This document shows positions 38,448 through 46,121 of a stretch of 64,000 bases of DNA, piece after piece. The DNA comes from RPQJ01 sp963706755 (GTDB lineage: Bacteria; Pseudomonadota; Gammaproteobacteria; Steroidobacterales; Steroidobacteraceae): assembly GCA_963706755.1 (NCBI GenBank), contig CAVPNH010000011.1:186001-250000 (forward strand), given 5' to 3'. Numbering within the stretch: the stretch's first letter is position 1; every line of letters begins with the position of its first letter. The translations under genes and the position numbers were made by a program. The notes below the pieces were generated by a model that was not told where the DNA came from, ran no database searches, and was given only the letters and a program-made list of their open reading frames with translations.

Positions 38448-38595
38448 GGGGCGAGGGTAGGCCGGGGCAGGATCAGGGAGTGAGCCTGCTTTGCGGAGTT
38501 TACTTAGACGGTGCTTCTTACATGTCACGAGACAGGATGAGAAGCGTTCGCACCCCGAACCGGCAACCGATTGATTCAGTAAGAACGATCTGAAT

Positions 38596-38611
38596 CGGTA
38601 CACATATTGCA
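38596..38611 (+). promoter_or_regulatory. Candidate sigma-54 promoter of PEP-CTERM gene 2
   Basis: CGGTACACATATTGCA has the GG-N10-GC core of a -24/-12 promoter with TTGC at -12. It lies 88 bp upstream of the ATG. Sigma-54 and the PrsK/PrsR system are known to control PEP-CTERM genes in some bacteria, which supports this reading, but only two of three genes here show the pattern. Confidence 0.45.
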
Positions 38612-38699
38612 TCCAATTACGCAGGGCAAATGGCGCTCGGCTGCGCGACGCCTTCTGAGCCGGACGTTCAACGGCGCAAGAACAAGGGAAGGGAGTGCA

Positions 38700-39701
38700 A
38701 TGAAGTACGCACGGCAAGCACTGGTGTTGTTCGCATTCGCGGCGTCGAGCTTGGTCATCACGGGCGCCCGCGCTGACTACGTGCTGACCGAAGTCACGAT
38801 GCCCGGCGCCGCATCGATGGGGCTGTTCGACATCAACAACAACGGGACGATGGTTGGCTACTCGGTCTCTGGCACTGGGCCAACCGACTACTCGCAAGGA
38901 TTCATCTACGACGGCACGAGCTTCACGACCCTGAGCGGCCCGGCGGGCTCGATCTCGAGCGCCGCGCTCGGCATCAGCGACAGCGGCACGGTGGTCGGCA
39001 GTTATTCTTCGACCGCATCTTCGACCGCAATCGGGCCGTCCAGCGGCTTCATCTACTCCGGCGGCAGCTACACGACGTTCAACGTCGCCGGCGCCACCAA
39101 CACGGTCCTGCGCGGCATCTCGGGCGACGGCCGCTACTTGTCCGGCTACTACATTATTGCCGACACCATTACCGACACCGACCGCGGTGTCGGCTTTGTC
39201 TACGACATGGTGTCGGCCACCCTGGCCAACCTGTCTGACCCGAATTCGCTGTTCACGATCCCGCAGGGCATCAACAGCGCGGGCGTCGTCGTGGGCAGCG
39301 ACGTCATGCCAGGGCCTCCGACGACCAGGCCTGGCTTTCTCTACGACATCGACACCGGCACGCGCACCGACCAGATCATTGCTGGCGCAACGCGCACGGC
39401 ATTCCGCTCGATCGACGATGCGGGCACGCTGGTAGGCTGGTTCGTGGACGGCGGGGGGCTAACGCATGGCTTCGTCGGCTCCGCCGCGAGCTACGAGCAG
39501 ATCGATTTCACAGGTGCCCTTTCGACGTTCGGTGAAGGCAGCAACAACGCAGGGATCATCGTTGGCAATTTCAGCTATGAGGACGGCGTATACCACGCGT
39601 TCATCGGCAGGAGCGTCCCGGAACCGGGCACACTCACGCTCCTGGGCCTTGGCCTCGCGGGGCTGGGTCTGAGCCGACGACGCAAAGCCAGATTGAGCTG
39701 A
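38700..39701 (+). CDS. PEP-CTERM protein 2 with HAF-type repeats
   Basis: A 333-residue exported protein. The signal peptide is MKYARQALVLFAFAASSLVI, with cleavage near ARA-DY. The body has at least six repeats of the form IN(N/D)xGxxVGxY, such as FDINNNGTMVGYSV, LGISDSGTVVGSY and QGINSAGVVVGSDV, the pattern of HAF-family extracellular repeat proteins. It ends with the sorting tail VPEPGTLTLLGLGLAGLGLS then RRRKARLS. The ATG has AAGGGAAGGGAG upstream. It would be an exosortase substrate. The body is unrelated to that of PEP-CTERM 1 and 3. Confidence 0.9.
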   Translation: MKYARQALVLFAFAASSLVITGARADYVLTEVTMPGAASMGLFDINNNGTMVGYSVSGTGPTDYSQGFIYDGTSFTTLSGPAGSISSAALGISDSGTVVGSYSSTASSTAIGPSSGFIYSGGSYTTFNVAGATNTVLRGISGDGRYLSGYYIIADTITDTDRGVGFVYDMVSATLANLSDPNSLFTIPQGINSAGVVVGSDVMPGPPTTRPGFLYDIDTGTRTDQIIAGATRTAFRSIDDAGTLVGWFVDGGGLTHGFVGSAASYEQIDFTGALSTFGEGSNNAGIIVGNFSYEDGVYHAFIGRSVPEPGTLTLLGLGLAGLGLSRRRKARLS

Positions 39702-40241
39702 CAATCAACTCAGCAAGAACGCCCAGTCTCGCGCTCGGCTTTCTTGTCGCACCCGTACGCAGCAACCGGCCTTTCTCTGGTCATTCCGTGAAACGAGCGC
39801 CTCTCACCGTTGAATTCTCGTCTGATCGCCGAACTGCACTATCGATGCACGAGAATCGGCGTACCAGAGAACGGCGTCGGGAAACCAACATCATGGATGG
39901 TGCGCCCCGGCGGGTCACGCAAGACCGAAGGATGGGGCTTGGTCGTCGTTGGGATGACTGGCGGACGATGAAATAGCGTCGTTCACGCTTGAAGCGACAC
40001 CAACAGTGCCCCGGCCCCGTCGCCTGGGTTTCTGCATCAGGGTGGCGCAATCCACCCCGTCGAACTGCGCATCGGCCCCAGGCGTCCGGCCTCCAGGCAG
40101 CAGCCCGCAGCGGCAATCAGGCGCGCTTGAAAGTACTATCCTCATGCCTCGACGTACATCAGTGGCTCCCTTTGCCAAGCCTCTGCCATCTCGCCGCACG
40201 GAGTTGCCGCAAGGTTTCGCCCTTCGATTTGCACCAGCGCC
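39702..40241. other. Gene-poor stretch with decayed cassette remnants
   Basis: This 540-bp stretch has no convincing gene. At 39712-39748 lies a weak hairpin (AAGAA...TTCTT with GC pairs) that may end PEP-CTERM gene 2. At about 40009-40070 lies a degenerate copy of the terminator plus zinc-ribbon 3' end found at 38185-38240 (compare GGGTTTCTGCATCAGGGTGG with GGGTTTCTTCATCAAGGCGG). A 62-codon Arg-rich frame at 39788-39976 has no visible support. The stretch is probably recombination debris. Confidence 0.5.
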
Positions 40242-41174
40242 ATGCCCGTCCATCGCATCCGCATCGCACTCGTCGGTTTTGGCAAGATCGCCGCTGACAG
40301 CCATGTTCCGGCGATCCGCGCCAACCCCGATTTTGAACTGGTCGCGGTGGTGAGCGCGCGCGGCGCAGGGCCGGACGGCGTCCCCGTTTTTGACGATCTG
40401 GCTGCGCTCCTGACCGCAGGCCCCGGCGTTGATGCCGTCAGCCATTGCAACACCCCGGCTGCGCGGCGCGGCAGCGCGACCCAATCGCTGGCCGCCGGAA
40501 AACACACACTGGTCGAAAAGCCGCCCGCGCCGACACTCGCCGACTGGGATGCTATCGCTGCGGCGCAGCGCCCCGGCACGACCCTGATGACCGGCTGGCA
40601 CAGCCAAGCCAACGCGGCAGTCGCGGCGGCACGGCATTGGCTCAGCGACAAGGTCATTCGCCACGTCGCGCTCGACTGGCGCGAAGATGTGTGCAAATGG
40701 CACCCTGGCCAGCAGTGGATCTGGGTCGAAGGCGGCTTTGGCGTGTTCGACCCCGGTATCAATGGCCTCTCGATCGCCACCCACATCCTGCCTTTGGCGC
40801 TGCGGCTGGTTTCGGCCCGGCTGGAGGTGCCCGCCAACCGCGTGATGCCGATTGCGGCGCAGCTCGCGCTGGGCGCCGATGGCTGGGCCGGATCGATGGA
40901 AGCCCGTTTCGACTGGCGCGAAACGGCGGGCGAATGCTGGCGTATCACCGTAGCCACCGATGGCGGCACGCTCGTGCTCGAAGACGGCGGCACGCGACTG
41001 CTCATCGACGGCGCCGAACGGATGGTGCATGGCAACGACGAATACCCGACTCTCTACCGTCGCTTCGCCGCGCTGATCGCTGCCGGAGCTTCGGCGATCG
41101 ATATTGCGCCGCTGCAACTGGTCAGCGAGGCCTTTGCTTCGGGCCAGCGCCATGTGACTCAGCCCTTCGACTGA
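40242..41174 (+). CDS. Gfo/Idh/MocA oxidoreductase, probable D-galactose 1-dehydrogenase
   Basis: A 310-residue oxidoreductase. IRIALVGFGKIAADSHVPAI is the NAD(P)-binding motif at residues 6-25. GKHTLVEKPPAPTLADWD near 90 has the EKP motif of the family. WREDVCKWHPGQQWIW and GGFGVFDPGINGLSIATHIL match the D-galactose 1-dehydrogenase group (D-galactose to galactono-lactone), as I recall from the Pseudomonas fluorescens enzyme. It sits in the element cargo, ends 17 bp from the zinc-ribbon copy B and has no other galactose gene beside it. Probably an imported passenger gene. Confidence 0.8.
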   Translation: MPVHRIRIALVGFGKIAADSHVPAIRANPDFELVAVVSARGAGPDGVPVFDDLAALLTAGPGVDAVSHCNTPAARRGSATQSLAAGKHTLVEKPPAPTLADWDAIAAAQRPGTTLMTGWHSQANAAVAAARHWLSDKVIRHVALDWREDVCKWHPGQQWIWVEGGFGVFDPGINGLSIATHILPLALRLVSARLEVPANRVMPIAAQLALGADGWAGSMEARFDWRETAGECWRITVATDGGTLVLEDGGTRLLIDGAERMVHGNDEYPTLYRRFAALIAAGASAIDIAPLQLVSEAFASGQRHVTQPFD

Positions 41175-41191
41175 ACCGGACGGCGGACCGG

Positions 41192-41446
41192 TCACAGAAG
41201 AGTTACCTGCGGTTGCTGTGCCGATCCGCGCAACGAGCAGCGGACCGTGATCGGCGGCCGTACCTGTAGGTTGCGTGGCTTGCCGCAGTCCCGGCAGCGC
41301 ACCCTGACCGGCAGTCGCAGCGGTCCTTTCCCCTGGGTGACGAGTTCCGCGAGCGGCAGCACCACCCAGCCCTCGCAGCGCGGACAATGGGCGTGCAGCT
41401 TGTGGTCGTGCTCACGCAGTCCCGCCAGGGTGCCGAGGTCGATCAT
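41192..41446 (-). CDS. Small zinc-ribbon protein, copy B
   Basis: An 84-residue protein with CPRC (residues 21-24) and CRDC (51-54) knuckles. MIDLGTLAGLREHDHKLHAHC and LPVRVRCRDCGKPRNLQVRP match copy A closely; the C-terminus after RPP differs. It is divergent from PEP-CTERM gene 3 across 212 bp. It has no known function. This repeats the arrangement seen for the other PEP-CTERM genes, so a regulatory link is possible. Confidence 0.7.
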   Translation of the reverse strand: MIDLGTLAGLREHDHKLHAHCPRCEGWVVLPLAELVTQGKGPLRLPVRVRCRDCGKPRNLQVRPPITVRCSLRGSAQQPQVTLL

Positions 41447-41493
41447 GGGTCGGTGGCGGGCTGAGGAGGTGAGCGAGTCCTGCCTGTCTGGGC

Positions 41494-41510
41494 GCGTCGA
41501 AATTCTTTAC
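41494..41510 (+). promoter_or_regulatory. PEP-CTERM upstream element, copy 2
   Basis: GCGTCGAAATTCTTTAC is identical to the element at 37525-37541. It lies 76 bp upstream of the candidate sigma-54 promoter of PEP-CTERM gene 3, the usual distance for an enhancer-binding activator site. Confidence 0.6.
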
Positions 41511-41586
41511 GAAGTGCCGTGCCGCCAGGGTTGATCAGGACGAGAGGTATGGCCAACCGATTGTTCTAAAAAGAAATAGCTTGGTC

Positions 41587-41602
41587 TGGCCCGGAACGTG
41601 CA
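41587..41602 (+). promoter_or_regulatory. Candidate sigma-54 promoter of PEP-CTERM gene 3
   Basis: TGGCCCGGAACGTGCA has GG and GC spaced by 10 bp, as in -24/-12 promoters, 56 bp upstream of the start codon. The -12 part is GTGC and not TTGC, so the match is moderate. Confidence 0.4.
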
Positions 41603-41658
41603 TATCATCTTGTACGATTCCAGAATCCGATATTCGTTACCTAATTAAGGAATGGGCC

Positions 41659-42270
41659 ATGAGTAAAGTACTTCTTGCAACGGCGACCATCGCATTGGCG
41701 GCTCTGACGGCCCCGGCGAGCGCCACGGTAATCAGTACGTTTGGCCCAGGCGTTTCATCGCCGAGCCCCGGCTTCACGGTAATCAACGAATTCACCAGCA
41801 CGTCTGGGATTACTGGTTCCAACTTCCAGATCATGAATCCGCCAGCTAACGGTAATGGCGCACCACCGGCTAACTCTGACGGGTCGTCCTACCTGTCTGT
41901 TCTCGGCGGCGGCTCGGCGCTCATCAGCCTCGGTGGCGTTTCTGCCTTCCAGTTCGACTGGGGCTCGATTGACAGGTACAACACGCTAACCGTCAACTAT
42001 TCAGGCGGACAACTGGTCTATATTCCGGGGACATCGAGTTTCCCCAATCAAGCCGATGGTAATCAGGTGTCGATCAACACAAACGGTTTGTTTACGTTGT
42101 CTGGCAATGCAGGCGAGATCTTCAACAGCATCACGCTGACTTCGTCGTCGAATTCGTTCGAGATCGACAAGCTTGCCGTGCAGCGTGCCTCCGTTCCGGA
42201 GCCCGCCACCCTCGCGCTGCTCGGGCTCGGCCTCGTGGGTCTGGGCGTGAGCCGACGACGCAAAGCGTAA
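41659..42270 (+). CDS. PEP-CTERM secreted protein 3
   Basis: A 203-residue exported protein with signal peptide MSKVLLATATIALAALTAPA (cleavage near ASA-TV). The body is rich in Gly, Ser and Asn, and could be a beta-sandwich (region SYLSVLGGGSALISL...FDWGSIDRYNTL resembles other PEP-CTERM proteins with a Npun-type domain, from memory). It ends VPEPATLALLGLGLVGLGVS then RRRKA. The ATG at 41659 follows AAGGA by 7 bases. The last coding 18 bases are nearly identical in all three PEP-CTERM genes. Confidence 0.9.
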   Translation: MSKVLLATATIALAALTAPASATVISTFGPGVSSPSPGFTVINEFTSTSGITGSNFQIMNPPANGNGAPPANSDGSSYLSVLGGGSALISLGGVSAFQFDWGSIDRYNTLTVNYSGGQLVYIPGTSSFPNQADGNQVSINTNGLFTLSGNAGEIFNSITLTSSSNSFEIDKLAVQRASVPEPATLALLGLGLVGLGVSRRRKA

Positions 42271-42292
42271 GCGACACGCTCAACGCAGCAAG

Positions 42293-42318
42293 AAGCCCGT
42301 CCTCGTGACGGGCTTTTT
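42293..42318 (+). terminator. Terminator after PEP-CTERM gene 3
   Basis: AAGCCCGT and ACGGGCTT pair around CCTCGTG and are followed by a run of T (TTTTTG). It lies 22 bases after the stop codon. Confidence 0.88.
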
Positions 42319-42340
42319 GTTTCTCCACTACGGGTAGCAA

Positions 42341-42484
42341 TCAGAACTGGGAAGCCCCGTAGAAGTTCTGGCCTCGCGCCACCGTTGAACGATCACCCCG
42401 AGTGGCTACCCGACAGAGGGGTAAGCCCTGCGCCCCGTGGTGGTCGTGCGCGAGCACGCCGGCGACGCTGCCGAGGTTGGTCAT
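42341..42484 (-). pseudogene. Truncated zinc-ribbon family gene
   Basis: From ATG 42484 the frame reads MTNLGSVAGVLAHDHHG, matching the family N-terminus, then loses similarity and both cysteine knuckles within 20 codons. It shares the CATGGGGCGAGGGTAG flank with the copies at 37486 and 38447. No PEP-CTERM gene follows it on the right, which is where the element ends. Confidence 0.55.
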
Positions 42485-42518
42485 GGGGCGAGGGTAGCGG
42501 CGAGGCACGCTCCGGAGC

Positions 42519-42725
42519 ATGATCCTCACCGGGTAGGGCCTGCACTTCACCCGCGACGGCGACCGCTGGCGCTGCGTCAAGTTGCCCGATTTAGTGATGC
42601 TGCGGGGTGAACGCTACCGAGTCGGCCAGCGGGAGTTTGCGACCCAGTCCTTGGCGCTGGCGGGTCGGCACAACGCCGAGTTTGTCCGAGGAAATTCGAG
42701 AGCAGCACCACCAACGCGGGGGTAG
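42519..42725 (+). pseudogene. Possible small gene with an in-frame amber codon
   Basis: An ATG frame of 68 codons is interrupted at codon 6 by TAG (42534-42536). The rest reads GLHFTRDGDRWRCVKLPD then LVMLRGERYRVGQREFA, a composition like a real small protein. It ends in the right arm-type sites. It may be a decayed gene of the element; the evidence is weak. Confidence 0.3.
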
Positions 42726-42739
42726 ATCTGGGGGTATGT
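42718..42739 (+). repeat. Right integrase arm-type sites
   Basis: GGGGGTAGAT at 42718 and GGGGGTATGT at 42730, spaced 12 bp, are in the same orientation as the three copies near the left end. They lie 62 bp inside attR. Confidence 0.6.
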
Positions 42740-42800
42740 CGCCTGAGTCATATGCTATGAGTTAATCAGAATCAGGCACTTAGTCCGACTTTGGGGGCGT

Positions 42801-42905
42801 GACCCTAGCCTCCACATCGACTTTTTCGACCTCCCTGGCGCTCCGTCCGGGGCCGTCGGAACACGTCCCGGGAATGCCGTAAACCCCGCGTAGTTGCTGG
42901 GTTTA
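42801..42905. repeat. Right attachment repeat (attR)
   Basis: A gapless copy of 33043-33147 with 6 substitutions. It repeats the last 14 bases of tRNA-Cys (GACCCTAGCCTCCA) without the rest of the tRNA, so it marks the right end of the element. The next 200 bp up to 43107 show no gene. Confidence 0.88.
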
Positions 42906-43107
42906 GGGTGCCGGGCCAGCAAGCACGGCTCTCGCCGTATCCGCTGATGGCTCAGTGATGGTTGGCCAGTAATTCGCAGTTGGCCAGTACCGCGAGCAAA
43001 GACCTGTAAGCTATTAGCTCTGGCTGGCCGCAGACTCGAGCAATGCCACACGGGGCGGGCCAGATTGCCGACCCCGGTCGGGAACATGGGAGGTGCCCAT
43101 CAACGCG

Positions 43108-45693
43108 ATGCCACCGCAGCGACCACCCTCCAACCGCGGCATCGGTCTGCCGATCAGCGCGTGGCTGGTGCTGGGCTTCGCATTCGTCATCGGCGCCTTC
43201 GCGGTCACCGGCGTGCCGGCGCTGCGCGGCATGCGTCATGCGATGGCCGACGTTGCGCACATGCAGCAGCAGTTCGAGCCGCTCGCGCAGGGCGTGCGCG
43301 ACCTCCGTGAGAGCGCGGCGTCGTTCGACCGCGCCGTACTTGCCTACCTGCAGACCGGCTCCGACTGGAATCGCTCCGCGGTCGCGGACGCCGCGGCACG
43401 ACTGTCACAGGCGATGAACGATGCCGCCAACAGCGGCCGAGCCAACTCGACCGCGCGGCTTCCATCGCTGCTGAGCCGCGGCGCCGCCCACCAGAGCGCG
43501 GGATTCCGCTTGCTCGGATTGCAGGACCAGCGGCGGCGCGCTGCGGACGACCTGGAGCGAACCTACGCAGCCCTTGACCGACGCGTCGTCGGCGCGGGCG
43601 CCACTGGGATCGTCGTGGGCGAAAATGTCATCGCGCGACCATCCCTGGTCGACCTTGGCCGCGCGGTCGAGTTGTCTCGAAGAGACGCGGCCAGCGCGTC
43701 GAGTCATGGCGCGACGACGCCTGCCGCCCTGGAGGGCGAGGCCTCCCTCAAACAGATGCTCGACACGCATCGCGCAGAGTTCGCCCGCTCGCCCGGCCGT
43801 GCCTGGCTCGAACTGATGGACGAAGATGTCGCCCTTGCGATCGGGCTGCGCTGGCGCGTGCAGCAGCTTGCGGCGGACATCAGGGCGGACCGCGAGGCCT
43901 TCGCCGCCAGCGGAGAAGCCCTGACCGCCGCCGTCTACGACGAAGTCGAAGCGCCGGCCTGGCGCGATTTCATCGCTGAGGCTGGCCAGGCGCGCGCTGC
44001 TGTCGAGGCCTCTGCGCGCGCAATCGAGAGCGCGGCGTTCAAGGCGATCCTGCTCGCGCTCCTGGCGCTGGCGATCACGGCCTGGGCCATCACCTGGCCG
44101 GTCCGGCGCCTGACGGCGGGCACGCGTCGCCTGGCCGCGGGAGACCTTACGGCACGTGTGCCGCGCGGCGGAGCAAGCGAGCTCGACGAACTCGCGCAGG
44201 CGTTCAACCACATGGCGTCGGAACTGGACCGGTCCGAGCGCGCGGTGCTGACCTACCAGGCGCAACTCGAGCAGCGCGTGGAGGAGCGTACCCTGCAGCT
44301 GCGCCACCTCGCGGAGCACGATCCGCTCACCGACCTTCCGAACCGGCGCCAGCTCTTCCAGTACCTGAACGACCTCATCGGACGGGCCGCGCCAGCAGAC
44401 TCGCGGCTCGCGGTGATGTTCCTGGACCTGGATAACTTCAAGACGGTGAACGATAGCCTCGGCCACGAGTTCGGCGACCGGGTGCTCACCGAGATCGGCG
44501 AACGCATGCGGCAGATCACGGGCGAACTGGGCTTCATCGCTCGCCTCGGTGGCGACGAATTCACGCTGGTGTTCCCGTACTCGGGCGACTCGAGGCAGGT
44601 CGAACGGCGGGCAGAGCAACTCGTGGCTGGCTTCCGGCGGCCGCTGGCGATCGACGGCCGCGACGTGTCCGTGGGCGTGAGCTGCGGCGTGGCGACGTTC
44701 CCGGAGCACGGCCGCGACGCGACCGCCCTGCTGCGCGCCGCCGATGCTGCGCTGTTCCGTGCGAAGGAACTCGGCCGGAACCGGATGTGCGTTCACGATC
44801 CAGAGATGCTGGCGGATGCCTCGAACCGCTTCCGGGTCGAACAGGCTCTGCGGAAGGCGATTGAAGGCGGCGACTTCGTCCTTCACTACCAGCCGCAGAT
44901 CCACCTCGGTGTCGCACGCACGCATGCGGTGGAGGCGCTGTTGCGATGGCGGCGAAGCGATACGGAGATCGTCACGGCCAGTGAGTTCGTCCAGGTTGCA
45001 GAACAGTCGGGCCTGATGCTGGACCTGAACGACTGGGTCTTCGACAACGCAGCCAGCGCAGTGCGCAATTGGCGCCGCAATGGCTGGCCCGACGCACGGG
45101 TCGCGGTGAACGTATCGGCCCAGCAGTTCGTGGCCGGGAACTTCCTGTCCGAGATTGCGAGACTGCTCACCCGTCACGACCTGCCGCCCGACGCGCTCGA
45201 ACTCGAGCTCACCGAGAACATGCTGCAGACGGGAGCGATCACCGTCGAGACGCTGCATGCGTTGCGCATGCTCGGCGTCGCCACGGCGCTTGACGATTTC
45301 GGCACGGGCTACTCTTCGATGACGTCGCTCGAGCAGTTGCCATTGAGCCGCGTGAAGCTTGACCGCAGGCTGATCGCCGAGGTGGACCACAATCCGCGCG
45401 CCGCGGCGATCGCACGCTCGATCATCACGCTGTGCCGCAACCTCGGTCTGGCCGTCACGGCCGAGGGCGTCGAGCGGCACGAGCAGCTTGATTTTCTCGC
45501 GAGCTGCGGCGACGTCTCGGTGCAGGGGTACCTGATCTCGCGCCCGGCGGACGCCGGGTCGGTGGTGGAGTTCGTGAACGATTCGGCGACGTGGATCAAC
45601 AGCCTGCTGCGTGCAGCGGAGTCCAGTCGACCGCTCCAGTACGACGGTGACCTGAACAACGCAGTGTCACCGATTCGCCGGCATCGCAGGTAA
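43108..45693 (+). CDS. Membrane GGDEF-EAL cyclic-di-GMP protein
   Basis: An 861-residue membrane protein with a first transmembrane helix near residues 17-35, a periplasmic sensor of about 270 residues with no recognised domain, a second helix near 310, a HAMP-like linker (VRRLTAGTRRLAAGDLTARV), a GGDEF domain and an EAL domain. LGGDEFTLV near 480 is intact; the RxxD inhibitory site is missing (GELG). In the EAL domain VEALLRW, LTENML, DDFGTGYSS, VKLDRR and AEGVE are all present, so both activities are possible. I used ATG 43108, with GGGAGGTG upstream; a GTG at 43093 is the alternative. It is the first gene after attR. Confidence 0.92.
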   Translation: MPPQRPPSNRGIGLPISAWLVLGFAFVIGAFAVTGVPALRGMRHAMADVAHMQQQFEPLAQGVRDLRESAASFDRAVLAYLQTGSDWNRSAVADAAARLSQAMNDAANSGRANSTARLPSLLSRGAAHQSAGFRLLGLQDQRRRAADDLERTYAALDRRVVGAGATGIVVGENVIARPSLVDLGRAVELSRRDAASASSHGATTPAALEGEASLKQMLDTHRAEFARSPGRAWLELMDEDVALAIGLRWRVQQLAADIRADREAFAASGEALTAAVYDEVEAPAWRDFIAEAGQARAAVEASARAIESAAFKAILLALLALAITAWAITWPVRRLTAGTRRLAAGDLTARVPRGGASELDELAQAFNHMASELDRSERAVLTYQAQLEQRVEERTLQLRHLAEHDPLTDLPNRRQLFQYLNDLIGRAAPADSRLAVMFLDLDNFKTVNDSLGHEFGDRVLTEIGERMRQITGELGFIARLGGDEFTLVFPYSGDSRQVERRAEQLVAGFRRPLAIDGRDVSVGVSCGVATFPEHGRDATALLRAADAALFRAKELGRNRMCVHDPEMLADASNRFRVEQALRKAIEGGDFVLHYQPQIHLGVARTHAVEALLRWRRSDTEIVTASEFVQVAEQSGLMLDLNDWVFDNAASAVRNWRRNGWPDARVAVNVSAQQFVAGNFLSEIARLLTRHDLPPDALELELTENMLQTGAITVETLHALRMLGVATALDDFGTGYSSMTSLEQLPLSRVKLDRRLIAEVDHNPRAAAIARSIITLCRNLGLAVTAEGVERHEQLDFLASCGDVSVQGYLISRPADAGSVVEFVNDSATWINSLLRAAESSRPLQYDGDLNNAVSPIRRHRR

Positions 45694-45806
45694 GCCGGGG
45701 CTCAGCTGAGCGTCGTCGGGCGGCACCATGCCTCGATGTGACCGTGTTCGCAGTCGCGGTCGGCCGCCAGGGTTACTCTTTTCCCGGTCAGGAAGAGTCA
45801 GATCCA

Positions 45807-46049
45807 GTGCCCAACCGACGGAAGCCCGAGGAATCGAATCGCAACGGACCCATTGAGCGGCGCCGGCAGGCGCGCGGGGACGTGGATTCGATGGACTGGG
45901 AGACCATCGTGCTCAGGCGGGTCGAACGCCATGTCGAGTCACTGGCCGCTGCCCCCAATTCTCCGCTGGACCCACCTGGCGAGCCCGGCTGGGAGGAAGG
46001 TGTGCTCATCGCGCTACGGCGCCGAATGCGGGATCTCAAGGCCGAGTAG
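45807..46049 (+). CDS. Hypothetical protein, 80 residues
   Basis: A small charged protein of 80 residues beginning at GTG 45807 with AGGAAGAG upstream. It has an Arg-rich N-terminus and a helical segment MDWETIVLRRVERHVESLAA. I do not recognise it. It lies alone between the GGDEF-EAL gene and the convergent peptidase gene. An earlier start at 45738 is possible but lacks a good ribosome site. Confidence 0.4.
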   Translation: MPNRRKPEESNRNGPIERRRQARGDVDSMDWETIVLRRVERHVESLAAAPNSPLDPPGEPGWEEGVLIALRRRMRDLKAE

Positions 46050-46121
46050 CTCTGGAGTCACGTTGCATCGTGACGATTCATCAGGCCCCGCCCCCGCGCC
46101 GGCCACTCTCGGTCCGGCCGA

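Larger units (their letters stand above)
33043..42905. mobile_element. Integrated element in tRNA-Cys
   Basis: A 9.86-kb segment bounded by 105-bp direct repeats starting in the 3' end of tRNA-Cys. It carries a P4-type integrase next to the tRNA, direct GGGGGTAGAT sites inside both ends, an AlpA regulator, a replication-type gene with internal iterons, unknown small genes, and a cargo of three PEP-CTERM genes, zinc-ribbon genes and a dehydrogenase. Parts of it have clearly lower GC than the flanks. The integrase is frameshifted and the repeats differ at 6 positions, so it is probably an old, perhaps immobile insertion. Confidence 0.87.

Noticed and set aside
39788..39976. Small Arg-rich frame of 62 codons in the element
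   Set aside because: No ribosome site, no similarity and a composition expected from random sequence; it is mentioned only in the description of that gap.
39915..41387. A 490-codon minus-strand frame over the galactose-dehydrogenase-like gene
   Set aside because: It is antisense to a clear Gfo/Idh protein and contains no recognisable motif; only the zinc-ribbon frame at 41192-41446 is supported on that strand.
42341..43107. A transposase or insertion sequence at the right end of the element
   Set aside because: No transposase motif or terminal inverted repeats; the repeats seen are arm sites and attR.
45700..45711. GCTCAGCTGAGC palindrome after the GGDEF-EAL gene as a terminator
   Set aside because: It is a 12-bp palindrome without a loop or U-run; too short to support a call.
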